Below, in pieces: positions 40,201 to 51,816 of a DNA stretch of 64,000 nt. This DNA comes from Drosophila persimilis (lineage: Eukaryota; Arthropoda; Insecta; Diptera; Drosophilidae). The stretch is from positions 9,176,001 through 9,240,000 of the forward strand of contig NW_020825298.1 in the NCBI RefSeq assembly GCF_003286085.1, in the 5' to 3' direction. The position numbers were made by a program, and so were the translations under genes. The notes under the pieces were generated by a model. The model saw only the letters and a program-made list of their open reading frames with translations, searched no databases and was not told the DNA's origin. The stretch's first letter is position 1; each line of letters starts with the position of its first letter.

Positions 40201-43200
40201 AAAGGGAAAGGGAAGGGGGGAAAACCATAAAAAAGAGAGCGGACCAATATTCGCATTTAATTTGAATTAAAAATATTCATGAATCCATTTGTATGTATGC
40301 ATTTATCCCCCACTCAGAGACTCATCTCCTCCTTTGCGTCCTTTGCCTTTCTTGCAGGCCTGCATTTGCGGAGCATTGAAGAGCCGGCGACGACCCCGTT
40401 GCGAATGAATGCGGAGCAGGGGGGCACAGGGTACGGCTATGGCTACGGCGAGCACTCGCTCCTCCTTGCCACACGCACCGGTGTCCCCCTGCCACCAGCC
40501 GCACACCAGCCATCACCCGCCCACCACTATCAGCCGCTGAGCAGCAGCAGCAGCAGCAATCAGAATAATATTGGATCTGGATCTGGGTCTGGATCGACTG
40601 CTGCGGCACCCCCACCAGCCCTCTCCTCCGCCTATCCACAGCTGCAGCTGTATGCCACACAGCCGTCGATGCAGCAGCAGCAACAGCAGCAACAGCAGCA
40701 ACAACAGCAACAGCAGCAGTGGCAACACCAGCATCAGTCCTACCAGCATCATGCGTCGTCGTCGCCGCAGCACAGCAGACCCCCCTACGATCCAGAGCAT
40801 GCGCGAATGGAGGCCTGGCTGGATGAGAATCAGGAATTTGTACAGGATTATTTTATAAGGTAAGACATAAAGGATAGAGATATAGAATATATAGTTTCTA
40901 TAGGAGAAGGAATAGGGGTATAAAGGGAAGAATCGCCAGAGGAATAGATGGATTAATATAAGAAATATCACCCTATCAGATGAATGGATGAAATCTGATA
41001 GTGAATAGATCAATGAATACTACTAGTGATGACATAATCGGAACTGCAACTGAAATCTATAAACGGGAGAAGGTTTGTACCAAGACAAATGAATGTCTCC
41101 GTATATGGAGATCATGTCATTCATTGAATAGATTGATTTGATGGGCAGACAGTCAAAAAGCTATAGATACATATCAATAGATACAAATACTCCAATGCAG
41201 ATACCTTTAGTAGCTCTTTAGCTGAGAGATGGGTTTCCCCCAAAAACCAGCAAATATTTGGTATCTTCAAAGAACCTTTCATTCCCTTTTCCCCCACCCA
41301 TTTCTTGGTCCAACTTGAGGGAGAATTTTGTCGAATCAATAAGTTTCGCCACCCGCTCCTCCCAAATTCCAATCCGATTACCCGTCGATACCCTTCGATA
41401 CCCGTCGATACCCTTCGAGTCATGTCCACAGCAGGGGGGGGGGACGTACATAAATTGCATGTGCTCTTAAGCAGATGTTCCATCAATACAATATGCGCTC
41501 TACATACGAGTATGCCATGCAAATAATCTACTCGTATTTTCCACTGATAAATTCGAAAATTTGCAACTGCAACTGCCTCCCTGTCGCACTGACACACTGC
41601 CACATGCCACTGCCACGTTTGGTCGCTGGTGTTGACACTCTCTGGCCATATTTATGGTAAAGGCAGCGCCTGGGTGGAAGGGGACGCGTTGGCCATGAAC
41701 CGAGCGAGGGCTAGCTGGTTTCCGCTATAAACCGGAAATTGCCTTTTCCCACAGCAGGGGACACATCCACAGAGGCATGCAAAGGGGGCAGGGAGAGGCA
41801 GAGGGGGAGGCAGAGGAAGAGGAGTTGTCTATGACACATAATAAAAATCACTAACAACTAAAAACATAAATTGGGCTTTATTTTCATGGTCGAGCAGGCA
41901 GGACAGAGCGTTCCGTTTAGCCCCTGTCTCTCTCTCCCTCTCTGTCTGCGGGGCAGGACATTAAACAGGAGGCTGGACAAAAGGGGTGTGTGGTGTGGTG
42001 TGTGTCTGTATGTTTGTACTTTGCATAAGAATATGCCGCTTGTCCTGGAAAAGGTCTCCTCTTTTTCAACCAATACTCCTTCCTCCTTTCCCCCTTTCTC
42101 TGGCTGTGGCCCGCTGTGATTGCTGCTGTTGTGGCTCTGGTCTGGGTCCTAGGGGTGCTCCATGGATGGTGGTTTTTATGCCAGAAGCGCGTGCCTATAA
42201 GGCCACATACTGATGAGAGACGGAAGATAGTAGTACGGGAGGAGCCTTCTCGCCGTCTGAATATTTATGAGCTGGGTCTTTTATTAGACAATTTTATGCG
42301 GCACGCATGCATATCGCTAGAATATCCTGGAGCGTGTGTCCAGCAGTTCATTTAGTGATTTTTTCTAAATGGAGAGACTCGCAGACACAACTCAGGAGGG
42401 GGAGGATGCAGGCTGCAGGAACTGGTGGAGGGAGTGCTGTGGCAGGAGGGAGGGCAGTGAGGCAAGAGCTTTCGAAGGGATAATATATATTGGAAACGAG
42501 GAATCCTTCGGAGCATACGACTATTCTAGAAATATAAATAAATTGGGTAGAAATCAATCTGATGTTTGGAATCTTATGGAGGAAGGTCTTGCAGAACGAG
42601 TCCAGACATCTGTTGTTTCCTTATCAGATATAAATCATATATTATCGCCCTAGTCTAATCCACATCCTCCATTTCTCGTTCCGTAGAAAAGCCACACGTC
42701 AAACGGTGGATGCCTGGCTGGTCTCCCATGCCACCACGGCGGGCAATGATGTGGTCTGTTCCAGCAGCTCACCCACACATCCCAATGGACAGACGAGCTC
42801 CTCGCGTGGCGGCTCTGGAGCCACCACACCAGTGCGGTAAGTACAGGAGAGCCCAACCCACCAATCAGTGGACAAGACTATAGAGAGATTTACTTACAGG
42901 AAAATCTCTGCTCACGAATTTGAGCGCGGTGGACTGCTGAAGCCGATTGTGAACACCATCGACGGGACGCCGACGTTCTTGAGCATTGGGCCGCCGATGA
43001 TGGACAACGGCGTGGGTGTGGGCGGATCCTGTTCGAATCTGCAGAATGTGGGGGGCGTTGTGGCGGGACAGTATCAGTATCACAGCCACCACCACGGCCA
43101 CTCGTACCACCATCATCCGCACCAGCATCTGCACCACAGCCAGCACAGCCACTACCAGGCAGGCGGGGCGGTGGGCAGCAGCAGTTCGGGCAGCATCAGC

Positions 43201-46200
43201 AGCGGTGCGGCAGCAGGAACCGCAGGCACTGGTGGCGGTGCTGGTGGTGGAGGCTCCCCAGGCAGTGGGGGCGGATCCTCGTCCTCGTACCAGTTCTATC
43301 ATTGCATCCAGCGACCGCAGCGGCTGTCGCGCAACGAGCTCAAGCAACTCGACGAAAAGGAAATCATTTTTGAACTGGTGAGTGTCCATTGTCGCCTCCA
43401 AATGTATCTGTGTATCTACGTATCTATTAATAGAGCTTACAACGTTTACGCGTTGACGTGTTTGTTTGTTGGCTTTCTGTTTGGCTTTCCAATTGACGTT
43501 GCTATCGGCAAACATTCAAAAGACGTCAGGCGTTATTGTCTCGCTCTATCTATAGATAGAGATACATTTGTATCAATTGGCGCATTTCTTATGCAAATAA
43601 TTGTCCATCTTTTCGATCTCTTAGGTAAAGGATATCTGCAATGAACTGGAAGTCCGCACGCTCTGCCACAAGATACTGCAGAATGTCTCCATTTTGTTGA
43701 ATGCGGATCGCGGATCGCTGTTCCTGGTGCAAGGACGCTGCAATGGACCCGATGGACTCAAGAAGTGCGTTAACTAAACACTAGGATCTGTTTTGGTTGG
43801 GATAGAAGTTGGGGAATGAAGGAATGCTTTGGTGCATGTAGTTTTTATTTAGTTTTTTTATTTATAAATTTGAAGGTTAACAATACAATTCTTAGCCTGC
43901 GAGAAGTTGTGGAACCACTAGCTGGCAGGTCTATAAGTTTTCAATTTTATTTGTGAGTCCAGTTTTCGAAATGAACGTTTGACCGCAGATGTTTTTCATA
44001 GATTTTCCATGGATGATTGGCTTGGTGCTTTGCCGCCCAGCTGGGGGCTGCAGCATTGTAGTTTTTTGTAGTTTTGGGCATGCCACAATGGTGTGTTCTT
44101 TGACCCCTGCTTCATCTGTAATCCTTGATTTACATATCTGTAAATCCTACCTTAATCTCTGATTTAATTCCCCTCTTAAATCCTTTCAAAAATCCCTTAA
44201 TTCGCTTATAGTTTTCTAAATATAAATCCTTAATATTTTGTACTACAATTCCTTTTTTTGTTTTGTTGAAAGAAAAGTTTTCCAATAGCAATCAGGCGAG
44301 TGGTTTTTTTTCCATACAATTTGTGGATGACTTCATTTTGTTTGGTAGAATGTGGCATGACTCCCCTGGCAGAGTGGCAGAGTGCAGCGGCAGCTTCAAC
44401 TTCAGCTTCAACCCTGTCTTTGGCAACATTTTGATGGCATTTATTTTTGGGATTTTATGATTTCGAATGCGAATGCGTGGCTCTACGCTTGATGTTCCCG
44501 CCATAAATGCCATGCAGACAGGAGGGGGCAGGGGAGAAACCTTTAGCAGAATGTGTGGCAGGAAAGGCAGGGGTGGCATGTGGCATGTAGCGTGCAGCAG
44601 TAGCAGCAGCAGCAGCCATTTTGTATGCATCGTATGACGCCATTTTGCTGGCAACGCTAATTGCAATTGTCTGCACGCGCATTTGGCAAATACTCGACTC
44701 CGACTCCGACTCCTTCTGCTGCCACTCTGCCATCCGCACAAAAAGTTTTTAAAGAGCGAACAGCTAAAGGATAGCGAAAAAGGATACGAGAAGAGGAGCA
44801 CCGCCAGGCAGGAAGGAAGGAAGCTGCCAGACTAGAGCTAAACTTTGCCTTGTATTCCACGGAACAATAGAGGGGCGAATGGGCAGTGGGGGGGGGGGGG
44901 GGCTGTGCAATTTGCAACACAATTTATAATTCTTTCAACTTATTTTCTTCTCTTCTCCGCCACGTTGCAGATGCCTCGTCTCGAAGCTGTTCGATGTGTG
45001 CCCCCGGAGCACCGTGGAGGAGATGGAGCAGCAGGAGGAGGTCCGTGTGGCCTGGGGCACGGGCATTGCCGGCCATGTGGCCGAAAGCGGGGAGCCCGTC
45101 AATATACCAGATGCTTACCAGGTCAGTACTTTAGCCAGAGAATGTCTCTGTCTATCTTTAAGAGCGAAATTTGACAAATTTGTATGCCAAAAAGAGACCA
45201 TAAATCACGTCATTGAGGGGCATTCTTAGAACATTCTTTGGGGGCAGGAGTAAAAGCAAAAAGCAGGAGCAGGAGTAGATGTCTTCCATCTGATTGTGAG
45301 ATTTATGGGAGAATGGGATCCGGTCCGGTTCCGGCCCACACACATGTCGGACGGATGTGCTCTGCTCTCCTGCTCTTTAAGTTTTCAATTGAATTGCTCA
45401 CTGAACACTTTTCACATTTTCCTTTCATTCTTTGCTCCGCGATATCTCTGCCCCCTCTTCTCTCTTTCGCTCTCTCCCCCTCTCTGTGTCTCTGTTTTAT
45501 ATTTTTTGGCAGTTTTTCTTGCGGGCCTGTCTGCCAATTGGAGCGTAATTAATCTTGTGGCAAAGACAAGGCCGTGTTAGGCAATGTTATATCATAGCCA
45601 CAGGCCCCCTCAGACCCACCCAGATATGGCCACTCTTCTTTTTTCTCTTATTTCTCAAGTTAAGGCTTTAATTGAAGCCTTGGAATGGTTCTGTTTCTGT
45701 TTCTCTTCGCTTAAGTCAACTTAAGCCGCCGCCAAAAATGTAGATAAACTCCCGAGCAAATATGACGCACAACCAGCAGATCGGACTGGGACTCGGACTG
45801 GGACTGGGCCTGGGAGCCACATAAAGATAGATCTTCCTCTGATTTTGTTGGCACAATTAATCAAGGCACAACAATATTTGACACCGGTACCAGACAGCGC
45901 GACCAGAGCGCAGATAAATTGAGCCAAATACAGACAGACACCACCGCCGCAGCCCCAACAGCAACAGCAACTACAGCCACAGCCACAGCCGATTTTTGGT
46001 GTGAATGAAAGGCATTATTCGGTTTATTCGTATTATTAGACATTTCGCTGTGCTCGAGTGCGCAGATCGTGTGGACTTTTGACTGAACTAAGTGGCTCCA
46101 CAAACAAATGTCAGTCAACAGGCCAGACGTCTGGGGCGTTTACCGAAGCCAACAACATGATAACCCCAAAATGGGCTAACAACAGAACAGTACTTTCTTT

Positions 46201-49200
46201 TAGTGGTAAGAAGCAAGATAAAGCCTTTTGGGGGGAGAATGTGTGTCAATGTCGAGTAGAAATAGTAATAGAAGTCCAAATATAGTACTCGTAAAATAAG
46301 GAAGTTTACATATAAAAGAACATAGTAAATATTTTCAAATATTAGATACAAATATTCCCCTTATATACCTAAAATATTTAGAAACTTATTCTGAATATCT
46401 ACCGTATCTCGACTACTGTATGTGGTCTGCCCCCCGGCGCCTCGCGCATCGCCCTCCATCTCCATCTCTCTCTCTATCTCTCCCTCTTACAGTGTGGCTT
46501 AGCATAGGGTGGTACTGAAGCTACTGTACAGTTACTATTGCAATTTCTCGAAGATTATGATTAGCAGTGATTCCTAAGCTTCTTATCAATTGGTTTGCTT
46601 TTACTCTTTCTCCTTCTCTCTCCCACTATGGCTTAGCAAAAAGTGTGAAGGGCAGTAAAAGGTTCATAAGAAAAGACATTTTCTCACGTTCTCTCTTTTT
46701 AAATACAATTTAAGTAAATGCAAAACTTTTTGTCTATCAAATTTGTGGGAAATATATTTGTATACATACATATATAACTGATAAATTAATTCTCTCCCGT
46801 ATATTTTTGTCTCACCCGCGTACACAGGATGATCGGTTCAATTGTGAAATCGATTCGCTGACCGGCTACCGGACAAAGGCCCTCCTGTGCATGCCCATCA
46901 AGGACTCCTCTGGGGATGTGATTGGCGTTGCTCAAGTCATCAACAAAGTGAATGGCGAGTGCTTCTCCGAAATCGATGAAAAGGTGAGTGCAGTGCAGTG
47001 CGGTGCAGTGCGGGAGAGGGCGGGTGTGTGCGACCGGAAGTGAATGACTGACTGACTGAATGGATAAGAGGATAGATGGGTAGATGGGTAGATGGGTAGA
47101 TGGATGGGTGAATGAATGGGGTCTGATGGTGTCTTTTGTTTCGGCTATAAGCCACATAAGAGCTGCAGCTCACTGCAGAGCAGAGTCTCTTCTTTCTCCT
47201 TCTACTTTTGGCCCCAGAGGCAAATTGCATTCATTATTCAACACAAAGGAAAAAAGGGGGGAAACCTGTTAAGAAAGCTTAGCAGAATGTCAGACAAAAT
47301 GCCATCGGGGATTATCCATCTTTTGTGTATGTGTGGTGCGTGCTCTCATATTTTTATGGAATTTTTCAACGTCATTTTCTGTGGCGTGGCTTTCTGTGTG
47401 TTTTAATCCTTTTGGCTCTTTACCGGACAGGTCTTTGCCTCGTATCTGCAATTCTGTGGCATCGGACTGCGCAATGCCCAACTGTACGAGAAATCTCAAT
47501 TGGAAATCAAACGGAATCAAGTGCTGCTGGACCTCGCACGCATGATCTTCGAGGAGCAGAGCACCATCGAGCACATGGTCTTCCGCATACTCACGCACAT
47601 GCAGAGTCTCATCCAGTGCCAGCGCGTCCAGATACTGCTCGTCCACGAGGCGGACAAGGGCAGCTTCTCGCGGGTCTTTGACTTTGAGGCGAACGACCTC
47701 CGCGAGGAGGAGGCCACCTCGCGCACCAGCCCCTACGAGTCGCGTTTCCCCATCAACATTGGCATCACCGGGCATGTGGCCACCACGGGGGAGACTGTGA
47801 TGGTGCCGAATGCCTACGAGGACGATCGCTTCGACTCGAAAGTGGACGAGAACTCCAGCTTCAAGCATCGATCGATCCTGTGCATGGCCATCAAGAACTC
47901 TTTGGGACAGATTATAGGCGTCATTCAGTTGATAAACAAATTCAATGAACTGGTAAGTGGCCCACAAGGGAATCAGCGATCTTCACCCCAAAGTTTTCAT
48001 TCGGTTTTCCCTTTAGGACTTTACCAAAAACGATGAGAACTTTGTGGAGGCGTTCGCCATCTTCTGTGGCATGGGCATTCACAACACGCACATGTACGAG
48101 AAGGCCATCGTGGCAATGGCCAAGCAGAGCGTCACCCTGGAGGTGCTCAGCTATCATGCCTCGGCCACCATGGACGAGGCCCATCGGTTGCGTGTAAGTT
48201 TTCAGTTCTACCTCGTCGTCGTCGGCGTCTCGGAGGGGCACTTGCTTTTGGTTAATTTTATTTGCGTTCACTTCATTTGTAGATAGGAAAAAGGTCACTG
48301 CCGGACTGCTTTGCGCTCTTAATTTTTATGTCAGGCCATAAATAAAGGTGTCCTGTCCTGTGCTGTGCCGTCCTGTCCCCACTGCTGCCATTGTCCCATG
48401 GAGCTGTGGGGCTTTTACTTCACGGTTTTTTATTGCCGCTGCTGACAGAAACAGAAACAGCAGCAACAAGCTGTCGTGTCGGGAGGGTCTTTTCCCTTAA
48501 CCCACGACCAACCAACCAAACCGACCAACCGACCGGCGTGTTGACAGTTCTAATTAGTTTGTTCGCACAAAAGTATGACAAAAGGAAACTTTTATACCAG
48601 AGAGAGAGAGGGTGCAAGCACCAGGAGGCCGTAGTCCAGTCGAGTAGTCCTTTTCCATTTGTCTCCCAGTCGGACACTTGCTGTAATTATGCTCGAGGAA
48701 AATTATGACCGCCTGTCGGCTTGTCAGCCGGAGACGAAGATCTTGGGATGTTATTAATTTTAATTAAAATTATGCCATACTAGGCTTTGGCTTTACTTTC
48801 ACGACGGACACAGAGCGATGCGAGGCGATTACCGCATCAAGGAAGAGACCGAACCCTTTTTTTCTTGCACTTCTCGACAGTGACTTTGGCCCCCCTGCGG
48901 CTATGCTGTAGGTTTTTTTTTCCTTTGTGCGGGGTACTTCTCTATTCCGCTTTGGTGGCTAAAGTAGCGCCATTAATATTTCCCTGACAGCCACCCAGCC
49001 AGCCAGGAGATGAGGGTCCGTGCGGGAGATTTTTGGTTTTTATTTACTTTTTGGAAGAGATTTTGTGGAATAGGAGATGCTTAAGCAAAGTTCCAAGCAG
49101 ATTTAATAGATTAGGAAGGACATTTGTTGATACATAATTAATTTTGTAGGAATACCACAACCCAATGAATAGTTTATAGAGGTTTTAAGGAATTTACGGA

Positions 49201-51816
49201 ATAAGGAATATTTAAAAATTATCATTTGATAATTCTTAATCTAGTAAAGCAATAAATAAAAAGCAATAATAAAAAAAAAATAAAAGCAATAAGTTATCTA
49301 TAGCAAAAGCTTAGACCTCTAACCCTTAAATATAACCAATCATAACCTAAGAGAACTCCTTGAAGAAACCTGCTTTGTAATAAATTAATTTCTTGAACAC
49401 TCTTCGATATATCTTTATAGCGACTTCGTGTCCCATCGGCCGTACATTTCCGCCTACACGACTTTAAGTTCGATGACATCCACTTTGAAGATGATGATAC
49501 ACTGAAGGTACGTTTCTCTTGGAAATCTTCCTGGAACATACCCCAATTTTATTGTATTTGTAGGCCTGTTTGCGCATGTTTCTGGATCTCGATTTTGTGG
49601 AGCGTTTTCATATTGACTACGAAGTGCTGTGCCGTTGGCTGTTGAGCGTCAAAAAGAACTATCGCAATGTTACGTATCACAATTGGAGGCATGCCTTCAA
49701 TGTGGCCCAAATGATGTTTGCCATTCTGACGGTGAGTGGAAACAGAACAACGAATTTAGCATGAAATATAACCATCTTTTCTTTAGACCACACAATGGTG
49801 GAAGATCTTTGGCGAAATTGAATGCTTGGCTCTCATTATTGGCTGCCTGTGTCATGATCTCGACCATCGAGGGACTAACAACTCCTTTCAGATTAAGTAC
49901 GTTGGAGGAAGTGCCTTAAAAGTGTTTCAATTCTAAAGAAAAACCTCACTTCTTAGAGCCTCTTCGCCTCTGGCGCAGCTGTACTCCACATCCACCATGG
50001 AGCATCATCATTTCGATCAGTGTCTGATGATTTTGAATAGCCCTGGAAATCAAATACTGGCCAATCTCTCCTCCGATGATTATTGCAGGGTTATACGGGT
50101 GTTGGAAGATGCCATTCTGTCCACCGATTTGGCAGTGTATTTCAAGTGAGTTCCGAGGCAGACAAACCCCAAATGAAACTTGAGGCTTAACTGTTTTGTT
50201 TGTTTTGCGTGTACCCCTCAGAAAACGTGGCCCATTCTTGGAGAGCGTGGAGCAGCCATTGAGCCATTGGGTGGGCGAGGAGCCGCGTGCTCTGCTGCGG
50301 GCCATGAGCATGACTGTCTGTGATTTGTCGGCCATCACGAAGCCGTGGGAGATTGAGAAGCGGGTGGCCGATTTGGTTAGCTCCGAGTTCTTCGAGCAGG
50401 GCGACATGGAGAAGCAGGAGCTGAACATAACTCCGATTGTAAGAACTGAATCCTTAAACGGTGATAATTGTAAGAGTCTAAGCATCTATTCATCTCCCCT
50501 TAAAGGATATCATGAATCGCGAAAAGGAGGACGAGCTGCCCATGATGCAAGTGAACTTTATTGATTCCATTTGCATGCCCATCTACGAGGTATGTCTTTC
50601 CCTTAAGTCTCACCTTTTCGGTGATTATTAAATGTATATTTTGGATGTTGCGTCCCTTCAGGCCTTTGCCACACTCTCGGACAAGCTGGAACCTCTTGTC
50701 GAGGGTGTGCGCGATAATCGCGGGCATTGGATCGATCTGGCCGATGGAAGCAAAACTAGTCAGGACGAGGAAGAGGAAGAGAAGAAGGAGAAGGATCAAA
50801 AGGAGCAGCAAATTGTGATATCGAATGGTGACTGCAAGGCCGCGACGATGAGTGATGATGATGTGGCACAAGCCGATGCTGAAGCAGACCAAAGCGTAAA
50901 TGGCACACTCACAGCGGTAGCCAACAGCAGCAACACAACTAATAACCACATTGCCGTCGTTGCTTCTCATCCCACCAGCACCCAGCCCAGTGATGATGAT
51001 GATGATGATGCTTGTAACGATGTGGTTGCTGCCGCACCAGAGGAGCAGGAGCAGGAGCAGGAGAGGAGCACTACAGAGAACGGTCATGCCGATGCTGATG
51101 CCGATACCGAAGTGGAGTCGAACAGCAGCTGCCTGTCCTCGGCAACCTCGTCGACAGCCTCCAGCCGTGCATCCACGCCGCCGCCCACTGGCGAAGATGA
51201 CAGCACACCCGTTTCGCCCTCAAAGACGCTGCAGGCCCGACTCGTGGCAGCCAATCTGAATGCGTTGCAACGTCAGAGCACAGCCGCACAGAAGCCGCGC
51301 TGCAGGAGCTGCGACCAGTCGCAGCGCAGCGGCCTCCAGGTGCGCAAGACAAGCTCCCTGAAGGGGACCCAGGATCTGGAGTCCAGGAATGGCACGGCTG
51401 CTCTTTGCAAGAGCACGCCCATGATAAACAACCACAACCACAACAACCATCATCATCATCATAGTCACAGTCATAGCCACAGTCATGCTGGTTATCATCA
51501 TCATCATCATCATCACTCGCATCAGTCGCATCAGAATCACCATCCCATAATCGGTGGGGGCATTGGCACAGCCAGCATCGGTGGCAGCGGCCTGATCAGC
51601 CTCAATGCCTCATCGGAAAGTGATAGGATACCAAAAATTGTGGGTAAAATTGGAAATCTCGATGGTCTGCCCTTTGGCAATGGGTGCACACCGAATGGTC
51701 ATGGAATGCCGTACGGCAGCTATCAAAACCATCATCATCATCATCATCTACTGGCGCGTCGTCATTCGGAGACAAACAGCAATGGGGGAGCCACCGCCTT
51801 GGCAGCTGACAAATAA
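34117..51816 (+). CDS. Pde11: Pde11, dual 3',5'-cyclic-AMP and -GMP phosphodiesterase 11
   Basis: Sixteen coding exons, listed separately, join with matching phases and GT-AG borders into 1482 codons. The order is an acylation-type N-terminus (residues 1-8), a polyGln/Ser/Gly-rich region, GAF-A (about 425-580), GAF-B (about 605-795), the catalytic HD domain (about 820-1130) and a low-complexity acidic and His-rich tail. Catalytic marks are visible: His881 and His885 (HNWRHA), His921-Asp922 ([12 protein letters not shown]), Asp1032 ([10 protein letters not shown]) and the purine-binding Gln1085 ([13 protein letters not shown]). By family knowledge the enzyme hydrolyses both cAMP and cGMP, and GAF domains bind cyclic nucleotides or mediate dimerisation. 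MGQ is the first in-frame ATG of its exon: the frame is open upstream to about 33919 but only from a TTG. Shorter forms starting in exon 2 are possible. Domain content and motif order leave little doubt about identity. Confidence 0.95.
36574..36595. repeat. (GA)n microsatellite in Pde11 intron 1
   Basis: About eleven AG/GA dinucleotides without interruption. Confidence 0.9.
37781..38071 (+). pseudogene. Disrupted or very small nested reading frame in Pde11 intron 1
   Basis: An ATG opens 67 codons (MDLLQSFFF, then [21 protein letters not shown]) that look coding for the first 43. A basic tail then ends in a stop at 37984. In a different frame, coding-like sequence continues ([20 protein letters not shown], then [16 protein letters not shown] and a stop at 38071). 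A third frame bridges the two (NCSSSEATN). No GT-AG intron fits between them. Either this is a decayed small gene with two small indels, or the 67-residue frame is a lineage-specific microprotein. I recognise no family. Confidence 0.3.
40358..40859 (+). CDS. Pde11: Pde11 coding exon 2: low-complexity N-terminal region
   Basis: Encodes residues 55-221. It is rich in Gly, Tyr, Ser and Pro, with a CAG/CAA-coded Gln run at about 40670-40718. It ends in a conserved helix-like segment ([20 protein letters not shown]). The acceptor is TTGCAG and the donor is GTAAGA. An internal ATG at 40405 (MNAEQGGTG) could start a shorter isoform lacking the acylation motif. Confidence 0.9.
40860..42686 (+). other. 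Pde11 intron 2
   Basis: 1.8 kb with no exon support. It includes a short tandem repeat of CCCGTCGATACCCTTCGATA (two copies, about 41381-41418) and AG-rich sequence near 41780-41825. Confidence 0.85.
42687..42836 (+). CDS. Pde11: Pde11 coding exon 3
   Basis: Encodes residues 222-271. It opens with the conserved [16 protein letters not shown] segment and continues into a Ser/Thr-rich linker. The donor is GTAAGT in phase 2. Confidence 0.93.
42900..43377 (+). CDS. Pde11: Pde11 coding exon 4: linker and start of GAF-A
   Basis: Encodes residues 272-431. It starts with [22 protein letters not shown], as in other PDE11/PDE5-type linkers. A long His/Gly/Ser-rich insert follows. It ends at [13 protein letters not shown], leading into GAF-A. 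A 216-codon frame on the opposite strand is a shadow of this exon. Confidence 0.93.
43625..43764 (+). CDS. Pde11: Pde11 coding exon 5: GAF-A, first part
   Basis: Encodes residues 432-477 ([20 protein letters not shown], then [10 protein letters not shown]), the first helix and strand of GAF-A. The donor is GTGCGT. Confidence 0.93.
43765..44970 (+). other. Pde11 intron 5
   Basis: 1.2 kb with no exon support. A run of 14 G at about 44888-44903 is prone to sequencing or assembly length error. Confidence 0.85.
44971..45121 (+). CDS. Pde11: Pde11 coding exon 6: GAF-A, middle
   Basis: Encodes residues 478-528 ([15 protein letters not shown], then [22 protein letters not shown]). The GIAGHVA and NIPDAY segments are typical of the GAF ligand pocket. 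Confidence 0.94.
45122..46827 (+). other. Pde11 intron 6
   Basis: 1.7 kb with no exon support; AT-rich with CT tracts near 45455-45490 and 46460-46490. Confidence 0.85.
46828..46983 (+). CDS. Pde11: Pde11 coding exon 7: GAF-A, end
   Basis: Encodes residues 529-580 ([24 protein letters not shown], then [20 protein letters not shown]). It carries the NKxN-type motif of cyclic-nucleotide-binding GAF domains. Confidence 0.94.
47066..47110. repeat. GGTAGAT minisatellite in Pde11 intron 7
   Basis: About four copies of GATGGGTA-type units between exons 7 and 8. Confidence 0.8.
47431..47952 (+). CDS. Pde11: Pde11 coding exon 8: inter-GAF linker and GAF-B
   Basis: Encodes residues 581-754. It runs from the end of GAF-A ([21 protein letters not shown]) through the [20 protein letters not shown] helix into most of GAF-B ([21 protein letters not shown], then [12 protein letters not shown]). 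Confidence 0.95.
48017..48193 (+). CDS. Pde11: Pde11 coding exon 9: end of GAF-B and linker helix
   Basis: Encodes residues 755-813. It completes GAF-B ([20 protein letters not shown]) and adds the connecting helix ([19 protein letters not shown]). It is separated from exon 8 by a 64-bp intron. Confidence 0.95.
48194..49420 (+). other. Pde11 intron 9
   Basis: 1.2 kb with no exon support; contains CAACC/GACC-rich sequence at 48505-48540 and AT-rich DNA at 49130-49290. Confidence 0.85.
49421..49507 (+). CDS. Pde11: Pde11 coding exon 10: start of catalytic region
   Basis: Encodes residues 814-842 ([20 protein letters not shown], then HFEDDDTLK). The junction with exon 9 gives the doubled RLR-RLR. 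This could mark a small acceptor ambiguity, though the only TAG acceptor in place supports this start. Confidence 0.88.
49564..49731 (+). CDS. Pde11: Pde11 coding exon 11: first metal-binding motif
   Basis: Encodes residues 843-898. [11 protein letters not shown] includes His881, the expected general acid, and His885, a metal ligand. Confidence 0.96.
49787..49896 (+). CDS. Pde11: Pde11 coding exon 12: HD motif
   Basis: Encodes residues 899-934. [18 protein letters not shown] is the class I phosphodiesterase signature, with metal ligands His921 and Asp922. Confidence 0.97.
49957..50145 (+). CDS. Pde11: Pde11 coding exon 13: catalytic domain
   Basis: Encodes residues 935-997 ([19 protein letters not shown], then [20 protein letters not shown]). 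The TMEHHHFDQ segment is conserved among class I phosphodiesterases. Confidence 0.96.
50222..50438 (+). CDS. Pde11: Pde11 coding exon 14: catalytic domain, Asp ligand
   Basis: Encodes residues 998-1070. [14 protein letters not shown] carries metal ligand Asp1032. [13 protein letters not shown] is the conserved helix that follows. Confidence 0.96.
50506..50589 (+). CDS. Pde11: Pde11 coding exon 15: nucleotide-binding Gln
   Basis: Encodes residues 1071-1098 ([19 protein letters not shown], then ICMPIYE). Gln1085 is the invariant residue that contacts the purine base. Confidence 0.96.
50662..51816 (+). CDS. Pde11: Pde11 coding exon 16: end of catalytic domain and C-terminal tail
   Basis: Encodes residues 1099-1482 and the TAA stop. 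The first 30 or so residues close the catalytic domain ([20 protein letters not shown]). The remaining 350 are low complexity: Glu/Lys-rich, then Asp-rich, Ser/Thr-rich, a CRSC-type Cys pair (51299-51312), a long His/Ser-rich stretch (about 51430-51545) and another His run (51732-51750). This tail is far longer than in mammalian PDE11. Confidence 0.95.
   Translation, partial: AFATLSDKLEPLVEGVRDNRGHWIDLADGSKTSQDEEEEEKKEKDQKEQQIVISNGDCKAATMSDDDVAQADAEADQSVNGTLTAVANSSNTTNNHIAVVASHPTSTQPSDDDDDDACNDVVAAAPEEQEQEQERSTTENGHADADADTEVESNSSCLSSATSSTASSRASTPPPTGEDDSTPVSPSKTLQARLVAANLNALQRQSTAAQKPRCRSCDQSQRSGLQVRKTSSLKGTQDLESRNGTAALCKSTPMINNHNHNNHHHHHSHSHSHSHAGYHHHHHHHSHQSHQNHHPIIGGGIGTASIGGSGLISLNASSESDRIPKIVGKIGNLDGLPFGNGCTPNGHGMPYGSYQNHHHHHHLLARRHSETNSNGGATALAADK

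Larger units (their letters stand above)
34280..40357 (+). other. Pde11 intron 1
   Basis: A 6.1-kb intron. It is AT-rich at 34.3-34.8 kb, with a (GA)n run at 36574-36595, a TCCCAG repeat at 39535-39570 and another GA tract at 39618-39634. It holds a small disrupted reading frame at 37.8 kb, described separately. No other exon is supported. Confidence 0.7.

Noticed and set aside
41381-41418. Two-copy CCCGTCGATACCCTTCGATA repeat
   Set aside because: Too short to be more than a local slippage duplication.
42865-43515. 216-codon frame on the minus strand
   Set aside because: It is the antisense shadow of the low-complexity Pde11 exon 4 plus intron sequence.
44888-44903. Run of 14 G in Pde11 intron 5
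   Set aside because: Simple homopolymer; its length may be a sequencing artefact and it lies outside splice signals.
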